Positions 1 through 8,475 of a stretch of DNA of 64,000 nt are shown in pieces (the first letter of the stretch is position 1; the number at the start of each line of letters is the position of its first letter). The position numbers and the translations under genes are program-made. Origin of the DNA: Arthrobacter sp. Soil782 (GTDB lineage Bacteria; Actinomycetota; Actinomycetes; Actinomycetales; Micrococcaceae); NCBI RefSeq assembly GCF_001428435.1, contig NZ_LMSO01000001.1:1-64000 (forward strand), written 5' to 3'. A model generated the notes under the pieces. The model was not told where the DNA came from. It was given only the letters and a program-made list of their open reading frames with translations, and ran no database searches.

Positions 1-457
1 TGGATACCCGGTGTACGGCGTTGCGGATGATGGTGGCGGCACGGCTGCTCACCGCTCCGGCACTGGCCGCTTCAGCCAGAACAGCCAGGGCCGGTACGAC
101 GGATGCTCCTGGCCCGGGAACCTCGGGCAGGACGTCGTGTCCGAGGCGTAACCGGCGGTTAGCTTCGGTACGGCTGATACCGATTTTCGCCCGCAAATAG
201 TCGCCAGTGTTCTTGTACGGGTCCCGGGCGTCAGCGGTAGCGAGCTGGTGGTCCTCAGCGGCACGGGCAGCCACGGTCTGCAAGTGATCAACCAGGTTGG
301 AGAGCCGCTCAACCTCGACCAGCGTTGCTGCTGCCTCCTGCGGGCTCAGCGTCAGGTATGTCGATTCCAGCTGCTGCGCAAAGACCTGTAGGTCCGAACG
401 CATTCCACCCAGGACGGAAGCATCTTCCTGGTGGGGTTCGAGCAGTGCGACGGCCAT
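1..457 (-). CDS. DUF222 / 13E12-family HNH-endonuclease-type protein, N-terminal part only
   Basis: The leftward frame starts at ATG 457-455 and runs off the left edge, so 152 residues of the N-terminal domain are visible. It reads MAVALLEPHQED, then a helical stretch ending SNLVDHLQTVAARAAE, then a GDYLRAKIGISRTEANRRL segment and an alanine-rich EAASAGAVSSRAA segment. I recognise this pattern as the DUF222 domain that usually precedes a C-terminal HNH nuclease domain in Micrococcaceae and Mycobacterium (13E12 repeat family). The HNH motif would lie outside the window, so nuclease activity is not shown here. These genes are multicopy in related genomes and their role is not established. The start is chosen because the upstream sequence is AT-rich and no longer looks coding. 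Confidence 0.75.
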   Translation of the reverse strand, partial: MAVALLEPHQEDASVLGGMRSDLQVFAQQLESTYLTLSPQEAAATLVEVERLSNLVDHLQTVAARAAEDHQLATADARDPYKNTGDYLRAKIGISRTEANRRLRLGHDVLPEVPGPGASVVPALAVLAEAASAGAVSSRAATIIRNAVHRVS

Positions 458-555
458 ACCAAAATTTTATCGAATACGTGTACTAGCCGCGACCGAAAAC
501 CACCAATGTGCAGGACAAGTCAAACAAACTTATCCACAGGCCTGCAAGAAGTGGC

Positions 556-816
556 CTAGGTGAGATGGCGGGTGCGCTCGTAGCGGTGGATGGCCCGCTG
601 CGTGGTGCGGTTGGTTAGCACGCGGATAGTGGTGCTGACCGAACCCGAGATCACGGCGAACGCCAGCGCCGACCGGAGGCTGTTCTCCAGACCCTCTTTG
701 TCCTTCGGTGGCTCGTTCCCGGTGGCACGCTTCCAGATGAAGTCCACCAGTTGCGTGCCCACGAGGCCCGCTCCGATGCCCAGTCCAACGCCCATCAGTT
801 TGAAAATCGTGTTCAT
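556..816 (-). CDS. DUF4235 family small membrane protein
   Basis: An 86-residue protein starting MNTIFKLMGVGLGIGAGLVGTQ. It has a glycine-rich hydrophobic segment at residues 5-28, a polar stretch with KRATGNEPPKDKEG around residues 30-43, and a second, amphipathic hydrophobic segment at about residues 46-68, ending in a basic tail. Length and pattern match the actinobacterial DUF4235 family, which has no assigned function. It is a single gene between the DUF222 gene and the thiamine-related riboswitch, both on their own transcripts. A purine-rich GAAAGAGG lies just upstream of the start on the minus strand. Confidence 0.8.
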   Translation of the reverse strand: MNTIFKLMGVGLGIGAGLVGTQLVDFIWKRATGNEPPKDKEGLENSLRSALAFAVISGSVSTTIRVLTNRTTQRAIHRYERTRHLT

Positions 817-964
817 GGTGCCTCTTTCAGTCGGCTTGGCTTTGGTCCCAGCCTAGCGTTATAGCGGTGATCCATGGAGGGCCCGTGGGTCACCCAGGGA
901 CAACCATAATTACGACGACGGCGTTGGCACGGCCCCCGGTGTAGAGTTGGTATCGCTCAAACAA

Positions 965-1061
965 CGACAGGGGAGCGCAACCACGTATGTGGTGGGCGCT
1001 GAGAGTGCGGATCACCGCAGACCCTCGAACCTGATCCGGTTAGTACCGGCGAAGGGAGTCG
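965..1061 (+). promoter_or_regulatory. TPP riboswitch aptamer (THI element)
   Basis: The stretch contains the conserved thiamine pyrophosphate aptamer words in order: GGGAGCGC, GCTGAGAGTGCGG, ACCGCAGACCCT, GAACCTGATCCGGTTAGTACC and GGCGAAGGGAGTCG. The ends pair (CGAC at 965-968 with GTCG at 1058-1061) to close stem P1. It lies 68 bases upstream of ykoE, so it should control import of a thiamine precursor in response to cellular TPP. The match to the family is strong by eye; a covariance-model score was not computed. Confidence 0.96.
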
Positions 1062-1101
1062 AGTTCTCGAGGCTTCACGGCGTCCTGCCGGAAAGCCTTC
1101 C

Positions 1102-1119
1102 CCTCCTGTACCCAGGAGG
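1102..1119 (+). promoter_or_regulatory. Shine-Dalgarno-sequestering hairpin, expression platform of the TPP riboswitch
   Basis: CCTCCTG (1102-1108) is perfectly complementary to CAGGAGG (1113-1119) with a 4-nt loop. The second arm contains the AGGAGG ribosome-binding site that sits 10 bases before the ykoE ATG. A second stem (AGGCTT near 1069 with AAGCCT near 1093) lies between it and the aptamer. There is no U-tract, so I infer translational rather than transcriptional control. Confidence 0.7.
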
Positions 1120-1129
1120 ATCAACAATC

Positions 1130-1741
1130 ATGACTGCAACACAAAGCATTACCCCGTCCCAATCCCGGCGCCGCTACGAGTGGCGTGTCGTCGATATTGT
1201 GGTCGCCTCAGTCATCGCGGTGGCCGTGGGCGTCATCTTCTTCGCCTGGTCCGCCGGCTACAGCGGCATTGCCGCGGTAACAGCTGCCTTTCCGCCTCTC
1301 GCCGGGCTGTACTCAGGCGGCTGGCTCATTGCCGGGGTGCTGGGCGGACTCATCATTCGCAAGCCAGGCGCTGCCATCTACTGCGAGGTACTTGCGGCGG
1401 CCGTGTCTGCGCTGATCGGAACGCAGTTCGGCATGGCGGTCCTTCTCTCCGGGCTGGTCCAGGGCATTGGCGCGGAACTGATTTTCGCACTGTTCCTCTA
1501 CAAACGCTGGAACCTCGGCGTAGCTCTGCTCGCAGGACTGGGCGCCGGACTTGCCCTCGCCATCAGCGAAAACATCATGTACAACGTCGAGTGGACCTTG
1601 GACTACAAGCTGATGTACGGAGTCTTCGCCGCCATTTCCGGTGTTGTGCTCGCCGGTCTGCTGCCGTGGCTTGCCACGCGCGGCCTTGCAAAGACCGGTG
1701 CCCTGTCCGCGTTTGCCGCAGGCCGCACGGCAGACGTCTAG
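1130..1741 (+). CDS. ykoE: YkoE: substrate-binding (S) component of an ECF-type hydroxymethylpyrimidine/thiamine transporter
   Basis: 203 residues. The start ATG 1130 is fixed by AGGAGG at 1114-1119; upstream in-frame sequence is riboswitch. After a short polar N-terminus the protein is almost entirely hydrophobic, with about five to six membrane segments (IVVASVIAVAVGVIFFAW, GIAAVTAAFPPLAGLYSGG, GGLIIRKPGAA and later helices). The pattern YSGGWLIAGVLGGLIIRKPG and the following ABC genes identify YkoE. In known systems YkoE binds a pyrimidine moiety of thiamine and works with YkoC/YkoD. It lies directly downstream of the TPP riboswitch and one base before ykoD, forming an operon. Confidence 0.92.
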   Translation: MTATQSITPSQSRRRYEWRVVDIVVASVIAVAVGVIFFAWSAGYSGIAAVTAAFPPLAGLYSGGWLIAGVLGGLIIRKPGAAIYCEVLAAAVSALIGTQFGMAVLLSGLVQGIGAELIFALFLYKRWNLGVALLAGLGAGLALAISENIMYNVEWTLDYKLMYGVFAAISGVVLAGLLPWLATRGLAKTGALSAFAAGRTADV

Positions 1742-1742
1742 C

Positions 1743-3233
1743 ATGACCGCCACCGCGGAGCCCGTCCCGGCGTCGATCACAGCGAACGGCTGGGGCTGGC
1801 GCCACCCCGGACGAACACGCTGGGCCGTCCGAAACATCGACCTGACGATCGAGCCGGGTCAGCGTGTCCTCCTCCTCGGCGCTTCCGGCGCGGGAAAGTC
1901 CACACTGCTGCATGGACTCGCCGGCGTCCTGGGAGATCAGGACGAGGGCGAGCAGGCCGGCGAACTCACTATCGACGGCGTCAGCCCGGCTGACTCACGA
2001 GGCCGCTCCGGGCTGGTGCTCCAGGACCCGGACAGCCAACTGGTGCTCGCCCGGATCGGCGACGAAGTGGCGTTCGGTGCCGAAAACCTGGCCGTGCCGC
2101 GGAACGAAATCTGGCCACGCGTACGCCAATCGCTGGACGACGTCGGTCTCAACGTCCCGCTGAACCACTCCACCACCGCGCTGTCCGGCGGCCAGAAGCA
2201 GCGGCTGGCGCTTGCAGCAGTCCTCGCGATGCAACCCGGGTTGCTGCTCCTTGACGAGCCGACCGCCAACCTGGATCCTGCCGGAGTACTGGAAGTGCGT
2301 GATGCCGTTCTCCGCGTACTCAACCGAACCTCGGCGACGCTCGTTGTGGTGGAGCACCGAGTTGAGATCTGGGCTGACGTCGTCGATCGGGTGGTGGTGC
2401 TCGAGTCCGACGGCGGCATTCTCGCCGATGGTGCTCCGGCTACAGTGCTCCGGCACGAATCCACGCGGGCCAGGCTTATTGAGGCAGGCGTCTGGGTGCC
2501 GGGTTACCGGCCGGAGACACCAACAGTTCGTACCGGCTCCGGAACGGACCTGCTGCAGGCGTCCGGGCTGTCCGTTGCGCGCACCAAGCGTGGACCGGCA
2601 GTTCTCAGCGGCGTTGACCTCACTCTGCGACGGCAGGAAGCAGTCAGCGTGTTGGGGCCCAACGGTGCCGGGAAATCGACGCTCGCGCTCACTCTCGCCG
2701 GGCTGCTCCGCCCCCGGGGAGGCGGACTGACAGCTTTGGAGCCGCTCGCCCGCGGCGCCGGCGCGACACCATATGAGTGGAAGTCCGCCGACCTGGTCAA
2801 CCGGATCGGCACGGTTTTCCAGGAGCCCGAACACCAGTTCCTCACCAACACAGTGCGTGAGGAACTGGAGTTCGGCCCGCGCAGGGTGGCCCGGCTCACC
2901 GAGGAGGAGGTACGACGGCGGATTGACCCCATCGCCGAGCGGCTCCGGCTCACGGGGCTGCTGAAAGCGAATCCGTTCACGCTGTCCGGTGGTGAAAAGC
3001 GACGGCTGTCCGCGGCCACGATGCTCGCAACCAGCCCGGACATCCTCATCCTTGACGAGCCGACCTTCGGTCAGGACGCCAACACCTGGGCCGAGCTGGT
3101 AACCCTGCTGGTTGAACTCATCCACGGGGGGACCTGCGTGGTTTCAGTGACGCATGACCGCGAGTACACGGCAGCGCTCGGAAGCCGTATTGCGGCCGTT
3201 GACGGTACGTCCGCAACGCTGGAGGCGGCGTGA
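1743..3233 (+). CDS. ykoD: YkoD: double ATPase subunit of the ECF thiamine-precursor transporter
   Basis: 496 residues with two complete ABC ATPase domains in one chain. Domain 1 has Walker A GASGAGKST at about residue 50, signature LSGGQKQRL at about 146 and Walker B LLLLDEPTANLDP. Domain 2 has Walker A GPNGAGKST at about 305, signature LSGGEKRRL at about 413 and Walker B ILILDEPTFGQD. This two-in-one layout is typical of YkoD (A1-A2 of ECF transporters). ATG 1743 is chosen because it follows the ykoE stop by one base. The stop overlaps the GTG start of ykoC. Cytoplasmic face of the membrane; it supplies energy to the S component. Confidence 0.93.
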   Translation: MTATAEPVPASITANGWGWRHPGRTRWAVRNIDLTIEPGQRVLLLGASGAGKSTLLHGLAGVLGDQDEGEQAGELTIDGVSPADSRGRSGLVLQDPDSQLVLARIGDEVAFGAENLAVPRNEIWPRVRQSLDDVGLNVPLNHSTTALSGGQKQRLALAAVLAMQPGLLLLDEPTANLDPAGVLEVRDAVLRVLNRTSATLVVVEHRVEIWADVVDRVVVLESDGGILADGAPATVLRHESTRARLIEAGVWVPGYRPETPTVRTGSGTDLLQASGLSVARTKRGPAVLSGVDLTLRRQEAVSVLGPNGAGKSTLALTLAGLLRPRGGGLTALEPLARGAGATPYEWKSADLVNRIGTVFQEPEHQFLTNTVREELEFGPRRVARLTEEEVRRRIDPIAERLRLTGLLKANPFTLSGGEKRRLSAATMLATSPDILILDEPTFGQDANTWAELVTLLVELIHGGTCVVSVTHDREYTAALGSRIAAVDGTSATLEAA

Positions 3234-4027
3234 GCATGAACGTGGTGAATCCCACCATCACCGGAACGGTGCTTCCGCGGGCCAATCCGCTCTCGAAGCT
3301 CTTCGCGGCTGTGGTGATCACCGTCGTCGTGATGCTGAGCGTGGACTGGGTGAGTGCCGGCGTTGTCCTTGGCAGTGAACTGCTGCTACTCCCGCTGCTG
3401 GGCATCAGCGTGCGGAAGCTGTTCCTGAGGACGTGGCCGTTTGTTATCGCGGCGGTGGTCGCCGCGTACGGCACCGCGCTACTGGCTGAAAAGACCGGAC
3501 GCGTTCTTCTCGAGTTCGGGCCCGTTCTATTCACGCAAGATTCAGTTAACGCCGGGCTCGCGATTGGCCTACGTGGGCTCGCAATCGCGCTGCCCGGGCT
3601 GTTCCTCCTGACCACGACCGACCCGACGGACCTTGCCGATGCCCTGGCGCAGCGGCTGAAGGCGCCGCACCGGTTTGTGCTGGGAGCACTCGCCGGAATG
3701 CGGCTGGTCGGCTTGCTGTTCGACGAATGGCGCACATTGGGCCTCGCCAGGCACGCCCGCGGCGTAGGGCATGAGGGGAACCCGGCAGCGCGGTTCGGGC
3801 ATTTTCTGGGGCAGGCGTTCGGGCTCATGGTCCAGGCCATCCGCAGGGCCACCCGGCTGGCTGTGGCCATGGAGGCTCGTGGTTTTGGAGCCGGTCCGCG
3901 CACCTGGGCCAGGGAAAGCACCTTCAGCCGAGTGGACGTCGTCGTTGTCCTGGTGGGTTTGCTGATCGCAGCGATCGCCGTGACCGCGTCGGTCCTCACC
4001 GGCACCTGGAACTTCATTTTCGGCTAA
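3230..4027 (+). CDS. ykoC: YkoC: transmembrane (T) component of the ECF thiamine-precursor transporter
   Basis: 265 residues from GTG 3230, which overlaps the ykoD stop by 4 bases; an ATG two codons later (3236) is an alternative. Hydrophobic helices occur near residues 25-65, 65-90 and 240-260. The conserved cytoplasmic T-component motifs are present: ARGVGHEG and then AMEARGFGAGPRTW, the second matching the EARGF coupling motif of CbiQ/EcfT proteins. It couples the two ATPase domains of YkoD to YkoE. Last gene of the riboswitch-controlled operon. Confidence 0.92.
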   Translation: MSMNVVNPTITGTVLPRANPLSKLFAAVVITVVVMLSVDWVSAGVVLGSELLLLPLLGISVRKLFLRTWPFVIAAVVAAYGTALLAEKTGRVLLEFGPVLFTQDSVNAGLAIGLRGLAIALPGLFLLTTTDPTDLADALAQRLKAPHRFVLGALAGMRLVGLLFDEWRTLGLARHARGVGHEGNPAARFGHFLGQAFGLMVQAIRRATRLAVAMEARGFGAGPRTWARESTFSRVDVVVVLVGLLIAAIAVTASVLTGTWNFIFG

Positions 4028-4078
4028 CAGGCCCTGTTCCGGATGCGCTCCGGGGGTGCATCATGAAGGCAGCGTTTC

Positions 4079-4096
4079 GAAAAGCGCAGGCTTTTC
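4079..4096 (+). terminator. Possible weak terminator after ykoEDC
   Basis: GAAAAGC (4079-4085) pairs with GCTTTTC (4090-4096) around a 4-nt loop, 52 bases after the ykoC stop. The second arm supplies only four T residues, so this is a weak candidate. Confidence 0.3.
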
Positions 4097-4158
4097 CCAA
4101 CGTTCCATCGTCTCAATGGGTAGGTACTGCGGTGTGATGTCGAACGTGGGGAACGAAC

Positions 4159-4671
4159 ATGGCCGATGGACAGGCTGACTGGCTGAGCGTGATCAGGGAC
4201 AACCACCTGCGCCCGCTGAGGCGCTTCGTCCGTCGTCTGACAGCGGACGCCTTTCTGGCTGACGAGGTGGTCCAGCTCACCCTGTTACGGGCGTGGGAGC
4301 ATCCGGTGATGCGCGGTCACAGCGAGCTTGAAATCCGTGCCTGGCTCTTTGTCGTTGCCCGGAACATCCTGGTGGACTCGTTCCGCAGCGGTTTCCGCCG
4401 CCACGAGTTCGATGTGGACGAGGTTCCGGATACTCCTTCCGATGACGAGGTCGAGCAGTTGCTGACCTCGTGGCTGCTGACGGATGCACTGAATGAGCTG
4501 TCGCCTGAACACCGCGACGTGGTACTTCACTTCTACTTCCGCGGCGAGACAGCGGCGGAGATTTCACGGTCCCTGTCCATACCGGAAGGGACCGTGAAAT
4601 CCCGTCTGCACTACGCTTTGCGCTCCCTCAAGAGTGCCCTGCTTGCCAGGGATGTGGCCTCGAGCGGTTAG
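4159..4671 (+). CDS. ECF-type RNA polymerase sigma factor
   Basis: 170 residues. Region 2 is seen around residues 12-75 (DNHLRPLRRFVRRLT, LADEVVQLTLLRAWEH, IRAWLFVVARNILVDSFR). Region 4 lies at about 110-160 (LSPEHRDVVLHFYFRGETAAEI, then SIPEGTVKSRLHYALRSLK, a clear helix-turn-helix). The two-region layout and length fit ECF group sigma factors of the SigL/SigK/RpoE type. No anti-sigma gene follows: the next gene, 14 bases away, is convergent. GGAAC at 4150-4154, just before the ATG, resembles part of an ECF -35 box, but no convincing -10 can be paired with it. The target regulon is unknown. Confidence 0.9.
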   Translation: MADGQADWLSVIRDNHLRPLRRFVRRLTADAFLADEVVQLTLLRAWEHPVMRGHSELEIRAWLFVVARNILVDSFRSGFRRHEFDVDEVPDTPSDDEVEQLLTSWLLTDALNELSPEHRDVVLHFYFRGETAAEISRSLSIPEGTVKSRLHYALRSLKSALLARDVASSG

Positions 4672-4685
4672 CCGCGGCCGTTACC

Positions 4686-5255
4686 TTACTGGATCATCTC
4701 GCCGTCAGGGGCTACGACGTACCACACCTCGTTGACGCCCTGGCCGTTGGTGTCGCCCGGAGCCTCATCTTCGGCGAAGTAGTAGATTGGCATGCCGTTG
4801 ATCGTGACCTGCAGTTCACCCTCGGGTGTTTCAATGGTGCCCACTTCGCCCGTAACGCCTTCCACTTCGGGTGTCTCGCTGTCGCTGAGCACCGGCGGCC
4901 AAGCTTCAAGGCAGCCGCCCTCACAGGCGCTCACCCCGGAGTTCGCCTCGTCATTGGTGAAGTAATAGACCACCATGCCTTCGGAGTCGACGACGATCTC
5001 ACCCAGGTCGGTCTCGGCGACACCAAGCGGCGTTCCGACGGTTCCGCCGGCCGCTGCTTCACCGGATGGTTCCTCGGAAGCCCCCTCCGTTGTCTCCGCC
5101 TCGGTGGGCTCAGCGCTTGTCGGTTCTTCTGCCGGCGTGGTTTCTGCGGCTGGGGGGCTGGTCTCGGTCTCGGTTGAGGTGGAGCCGCCACAGCCGGTCA
5201 ACGCCAACAGGCAAACGGCGATGACGGCGAACAAGACACGCATTGCTTTACTCAT
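4686..5255 (-). CDS. Secreted lipoprotein with YxFxxD-type repeats (COG4315-like)
   Basis: 189 residues from ATG 5255, which has GGGAGGAA seven bases upstream. The signal peptide MSKAMRVLFAVIAVCLLALTG ends in a lipobox LTGC, so the protein should be lipid-anchored on the outer face of the membrane. A Ser/Thr/Glu/Pro-rich linker (residues 25-75) is followed by two copies of a short domain, each with the YYFxxDE pattern (YYFTNDEANSG and YYFAEDEAPGD) and each near an AWPPVL or EVWYVV segment. This family of predicted lipoproteins has no established function. It converges on the sigma factor gene and lies downstream of the multicopper oxidase on the same strand. Confidence 0.85.
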   Translation of the reverse strand: MSKAMRVLFAVIAVCLLALTGCGGSTSTETETSPPAAETTPAEEPTSAEPTEAETTEGASEEPSGEAAAGGTVGTPLGVAETDLGEIVVDSEGMVVYYFTNDEANSGVSACEGGCLEAWPPVLSDSETPEVEGVTGEVGTIETPEGELQVTINGMPIYYFAEDEAPGDTNGQGVNEVWYVVAPDGEMIQ

Positions 5256-5400
5256 GTTGATTCCTCCCGTAAACACCCCCTGGACACCCGGGGGATGGGA
5301 GTGGCCACTCGACCCCTCTGCTGGGAAGACGCACGAACTACCCCGGATGGTTCAATTTGCGGGAGAACTCACAGGTGAATCCCAGCTTCAGGTCGCCGCG

Positions 5401-7002
5401 CTACCCGACAGGGCTGTCGAAGACCGGGCGTGCGGCGGTGATGGGGTCGTTGGGATCCGGTTCACCCTGCAACAGGCCGACCCTGAACTGCAGCATCATG
5501 TCGTGGTCCTCATGGGGGAGGTTATGGCAGTGAACCATGTAGCGGCCTTTCTGGTGTTCGAACCGCATGATCGCCTGGACGGTCTCGTTCTCACCCACGT
5601 ACATGACGTCCTTCGGGCCCTCCTCATAGCTGAAGGGGCGCTGTCCGTTCCGGCTGAGGATGTGGAAATCAACCAGGTGGATGTGCACGGGATGGAACCA
5701 GCCGCCCGACTTGTTTTCGATTTCCCAGATCTCGACGTCGTTGGCACCGGGATTGGCGATGACCTTCTGGAAGTTGCTCGCGATCACATCCGCCCAGCTC
5801 ATACCGTTGATCTTCCACTCCCCGTTCTGGCGCTCAACCCGTAGCCGGCGGGTGGCCTTGGCCATCGCCCGGGTCAGCTGCATCGGACTGCTGTTAGCGA
5901 GGACTGTGGGAAGTGTCAGCGCAGTCGGATCATTGCGGTCGAAGGCGTCGTCAGTGACGTCAAAGGCCATGACCCGGCGGGTATTGCCGAACTCGATGTT
6001 GTTGGGGTTGGAAACGTTCTGCAACTCAATCCGCTGACCCGCCCTGTACTTTGAGAAATCGATCAGGACCTCATAGCGTTCCGAGTTGGCATGCCGGTAC
6101 TGGGCCACCGGGATCGCGCGAGGCATGAGTCCACCGTCGGTCGCCACGACTGTCAGTGGCTCCCCGGTGCTGAGCTTGAACCGGAATGATCTCGAGATGC
6201 CGCAGACCAGCACCCGGAAGCGGTAGATCCGGCGCTTGACCTTCATGAGCGGCCAGGGCACTCCGTTGACCAGGTTGATGTCACCCCAGAGGCCACTGTG
6301 GTTGTGGTCGTCATAGTTTGCGTTTCCGTCGGCGCGCAGCTGGATGTCGCTCACCATGAGCGGCACGTCGAATTCGCCCTGCGGGAGTAAGGCGCGCTCA
6401 GCCGGATCGTGGATCTGATACATGGCGACAAGGCCCGAGTATGCGTTCTGCGCCGTGTAATGGACGCCGTGGTCGTGGTACCAGAGTGTGCGTGCGGGTT
6501 GGAAGTTGGGGTAGTGGTAGTCCTTCCGGAACCCGGGCAGCGTGGTGTCGGAGGCGTAGCCGTCGTATTGCGGCAGGGACGCTGAACCGTGCAGGTGGGT
6601 CGACGTTGCCATCGGAGTCCCGAAGTCGGGATGGACTTTCGGCAACTGGTTCCGCATCGTCACAACGGCATGCGTGCCCTGATCGATGGAAATGGTGGGA
6701 CCGGGGAAGATCCCGTTGTAGCCGAGGATGCGTGTCTTCAGTCCCGGAACAAGGGAGGCCGTCGCAGCCTTCTGGGTCACGTTGTAGAAGTTCTGCGGTT
6801 TCCCGTCCAACGGATTGATTCCCGTCTTGTACGGCGCCAGGAACGGCGGACGGGTGAACGCAAGCTGATAGGGCTTGAGCTTTGAGCCGTCCAGGACCGG
6901 CGCGGACTTCGCGCTGATGGAGGCCAGGGGAGCGGTGAGGGTGGCGGCAGCGAGAGCGCCGAAACCGCCCATCGCAAGGAAATTTCGCCTGCTGACAGAC
7001 AT
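5401..7002 (-). CDS. Tat-exported multicopper oxidase (CotA / bilirubin oxidase type)
   Basis: 533 residues from ATG 7002. The N-terminus MSVSRRNFLAMGGFGALAAA is a twin-arginine signal. All copper-ligand motifs are present: HLHGSAS (about residue 130), WYHDHGVHY (about 180), HPVHIHLVDF (about 440) and HCHNLPHEDHDMM near the C-terminus, which carries the Cys of the type 1 site and a Met axial ligand. This is the three-domain layout of CotA-like laccases, which oxidise phenols or metal ions and reduce oxygen to water outside the membrane. The true substrate cannot be told. It lies 145 bases upstream of the YxFxxD lipoprotein gene on the same strand, possibly co-transcribed with it. Confidence 0.93.
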   Translation of the reverse strand: MSVSRRNFLAMGGFGALAAATLTAPLASISAKSAPVLDGSKLKPYQLAFTRPPFLAPYKTGINPLDGKPQNFYNVTQKAATASLVPGLKTRILGYNGIFPGPTISIDQGTHAVVTMRNQLPKVHPDFGTPMATSTHLHGSASLPQYDGYASDTTLPGFRKDYHYPNFQPARTLWYHDHGVHYTAQNAYSGLVAMYQIHDPAERALLPQGEFDVPLMVSDIQLRADGNANYDDHNHSGLWGDINLVNGVPWPLMKVKRRIYRFRVLVCGISRSFRFKLSTGEPLTVVATDGGLMPRAIPVAQYRHANSERYEVLIDFSKYRAGQRIELQNVSNPNNIEFGNTRRVMAFDVTDDAFDRNDPTALTLPTVLANSSPMQLTRAMAKATRRLRVERQNGEWKINGMSWADVIASNFQKVIANPGANDVEIWEIENKSGGWFHPVHIHLVDFHILSRNGQRPFSYEEGPKDVMYVGENETVQAIMRFEHQKGRYMVHCHNLPHEDHDMMLQFRVGLLQGEPDPNDPITAARPVFDSPVG

Positions 7003-7173
7003 GGGGGTACATCCCTTCCAAAGGTGTTCATTTGGTGGGACGCGCATCGGGGTGCGTTGAAAACGCCCGCCCAGACTACGTACTCGATGTGTGCCTCAGC
7101 AGCAAGATTGCTCCTGCCTTCTTGGGGAAACCTTGGACGATCGTTTGGGTTACGGAGTGAGGCTACCCAGACA

Positions 7174-8475
7174 TCAGGAAGTGAGTGCCTTGCCCAGATC
7201 AGTCTGCAGGTCGCGGACGTCTTCAAGGCCCACCGAGAGCCGGATGACGCCGTCGGACAAGCCGATTGCGGCACGCCCTCCAGGGCCCATGGCGCGGTGT
7301 GTGGTGGTGGCGGGGTGGGTGATCAGCGTCTTCGAATCGCCGAGGTTATTAGAGATATCGATAACGTTCAGGGCATCGAGCAGCGCAAAGGCGCGCTCCT
7401 TCGCTTTTCCCTCGGGTGCATCCAGCTCAAAGGTCACCACAGTGCCGCCCGCTGTCATCTGGGCAGCTGCGAGATCAAATTGCGGGTGCGATTCGAGCAG
7501 CGGGTAACGGACCCAGTTCACAGCCGGTTGGGCTTCAAGCCAGCGGGCGAGGGTCAGCGCCGAGGACGAGGAGTGGTTCACCCGCAGGGAAAGGGTTTCC
7601 AGGCCCTTGAGGAGGGTCCATGCATTGAATGACGACAGCGCGGGCCCGGTGTGCCGCATGAGTGTCTTCACCGGACCCTCGATGAACTCCCTGCGGCCGA
7701 GGATCGCGCCGCCCAGCACCCGCCCCTGCCCGTCGATGTGTTTGGTACCTGAATAGACGACGACGTCGGCACCCAGTTCCGTACACCGCTGCAGCAGCGG
7801 TGTGGCAAAGACATTGTCGACGACGACCTGCGCTCCGGCCGCGTGGCCGAGCTCAACGACCGCACGGATATCGACGATCTCCTGCATCGGATTGGACGGC
7901 GACTCAAAGAAGACCGCCGTGGTGGGAACGCTCAGTGCTTCCTGCCACTGGCCGAGGTCCCAGCCGTCCACGAAGACAGTCTCCACACCCCAGCGCGGCA
8001 GAATCTCGTTGAGGATGACGAAGCACGATCCGAAGAGGCTGCGTGAGGCAACAACGCGGTCGCCTGAGGCCAGAAGGGCACCGAGCGCGGTGAAGACGGC
8101 AGACATACCGCTGGCTGTAGCGAAGCACGCCTCTGCACCCTCGAGCAGGCGAAGCCGCTCCTGGAACATGGCGACAGTCGGGTTGCCGTACCGGGAGTAC
8201 ACAAAGCGGTCGACGTCTCCGGTGAAGGCCGCCTCCGCCGCCGCAGCAGAGGAATACACGAAGCCCGAGTTCAGGAAGAGCGCCTCGGACGTCTCCTCGA
8301 AGTTGGACCGTGCCAGCCCCCCGCGTACCGCGAGGGTATCGGGTGACCAGGCAGCGCCGTCGTCATCCGGGCGTTGGATCCGGGGGTAGCCGCCGTTCCC
8401 GGCGATGGGTTCACGGCTGGCCGCCGGAGAGAACGACGACGGCGCGGGCTCACTTACCGGCGCGGGCTCATTCAC
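7174..8475 (-). CDS. metZ: O-succinylhomoserine sulfhydrylase, methionine synthesis
   Basis: 433 residues from GTG 8475, which overlaps the stop of the upstream rhodanese gene by 8 bases; in-frame sequence further upstream is the rhodanese gene in another frame. It is a Cys/Met-metabolism PLP enzyme: YSRYGNPT near residue 90, CFATASGMSAVF, and the PLP lysine in VVYSGTKHIDGQGR at about residue 245. The QGRVLGG form after the lysine is typical of MetZ rather than cystathionine gamma-synthase. It makes homocysteine directly from sulfide and activated homoserine. The SAM-IV riboswitch upstream of the operon supports the methionine assignment. Confidence 0.92.
   Translation of the reverse strand: MNEPAPVSEPAPSSFSPAASREPIAGNGGYPRIQRPDDDGAAWSPDTLAVRGGLARSNFEETSEALFLNSGFVYSSAAAAEAAFTGDVDRFVYSRYGNPTVAMFQERLRLLEGAEACFATASGMSAVFTALGALLASGDRVVASRSLFGSCFVILNEILPRWGVETVFVDGWDLGQWQEALSVPTTAVFFESPSNPMQEIVDIRAVVELGHAAGAQVVVDNVFATPLLQRCTELGADVVVYSGTKHIDGQGRVLGGAILGRREFIEGPVKTLMRHTGPALSSFNAWTLLKGLETLSLRVNHSSSSALTLARWLEAQPAVNWVRYPLLESHPQFDLAAAQMTAGGTVVTFELDAPEGKAKERAFALLDALNVIDISNNLGDSKTLITHPATTTHRAMGPGGRAAIGLSDGVIRLSVGLEDVRDLQTDLGKALTS

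Noticed and set aside
530-538. TTATCCACA, a perfect DnaA-box word; a second similar word, TGTGGATAG, at 62487-62495
   Set aside because: Single, isolated copies next to DUF222 and DUF559 genes; no cluster, no AT-rich unwinding region, and no dnaA or dnaN nearby. Not an origin.
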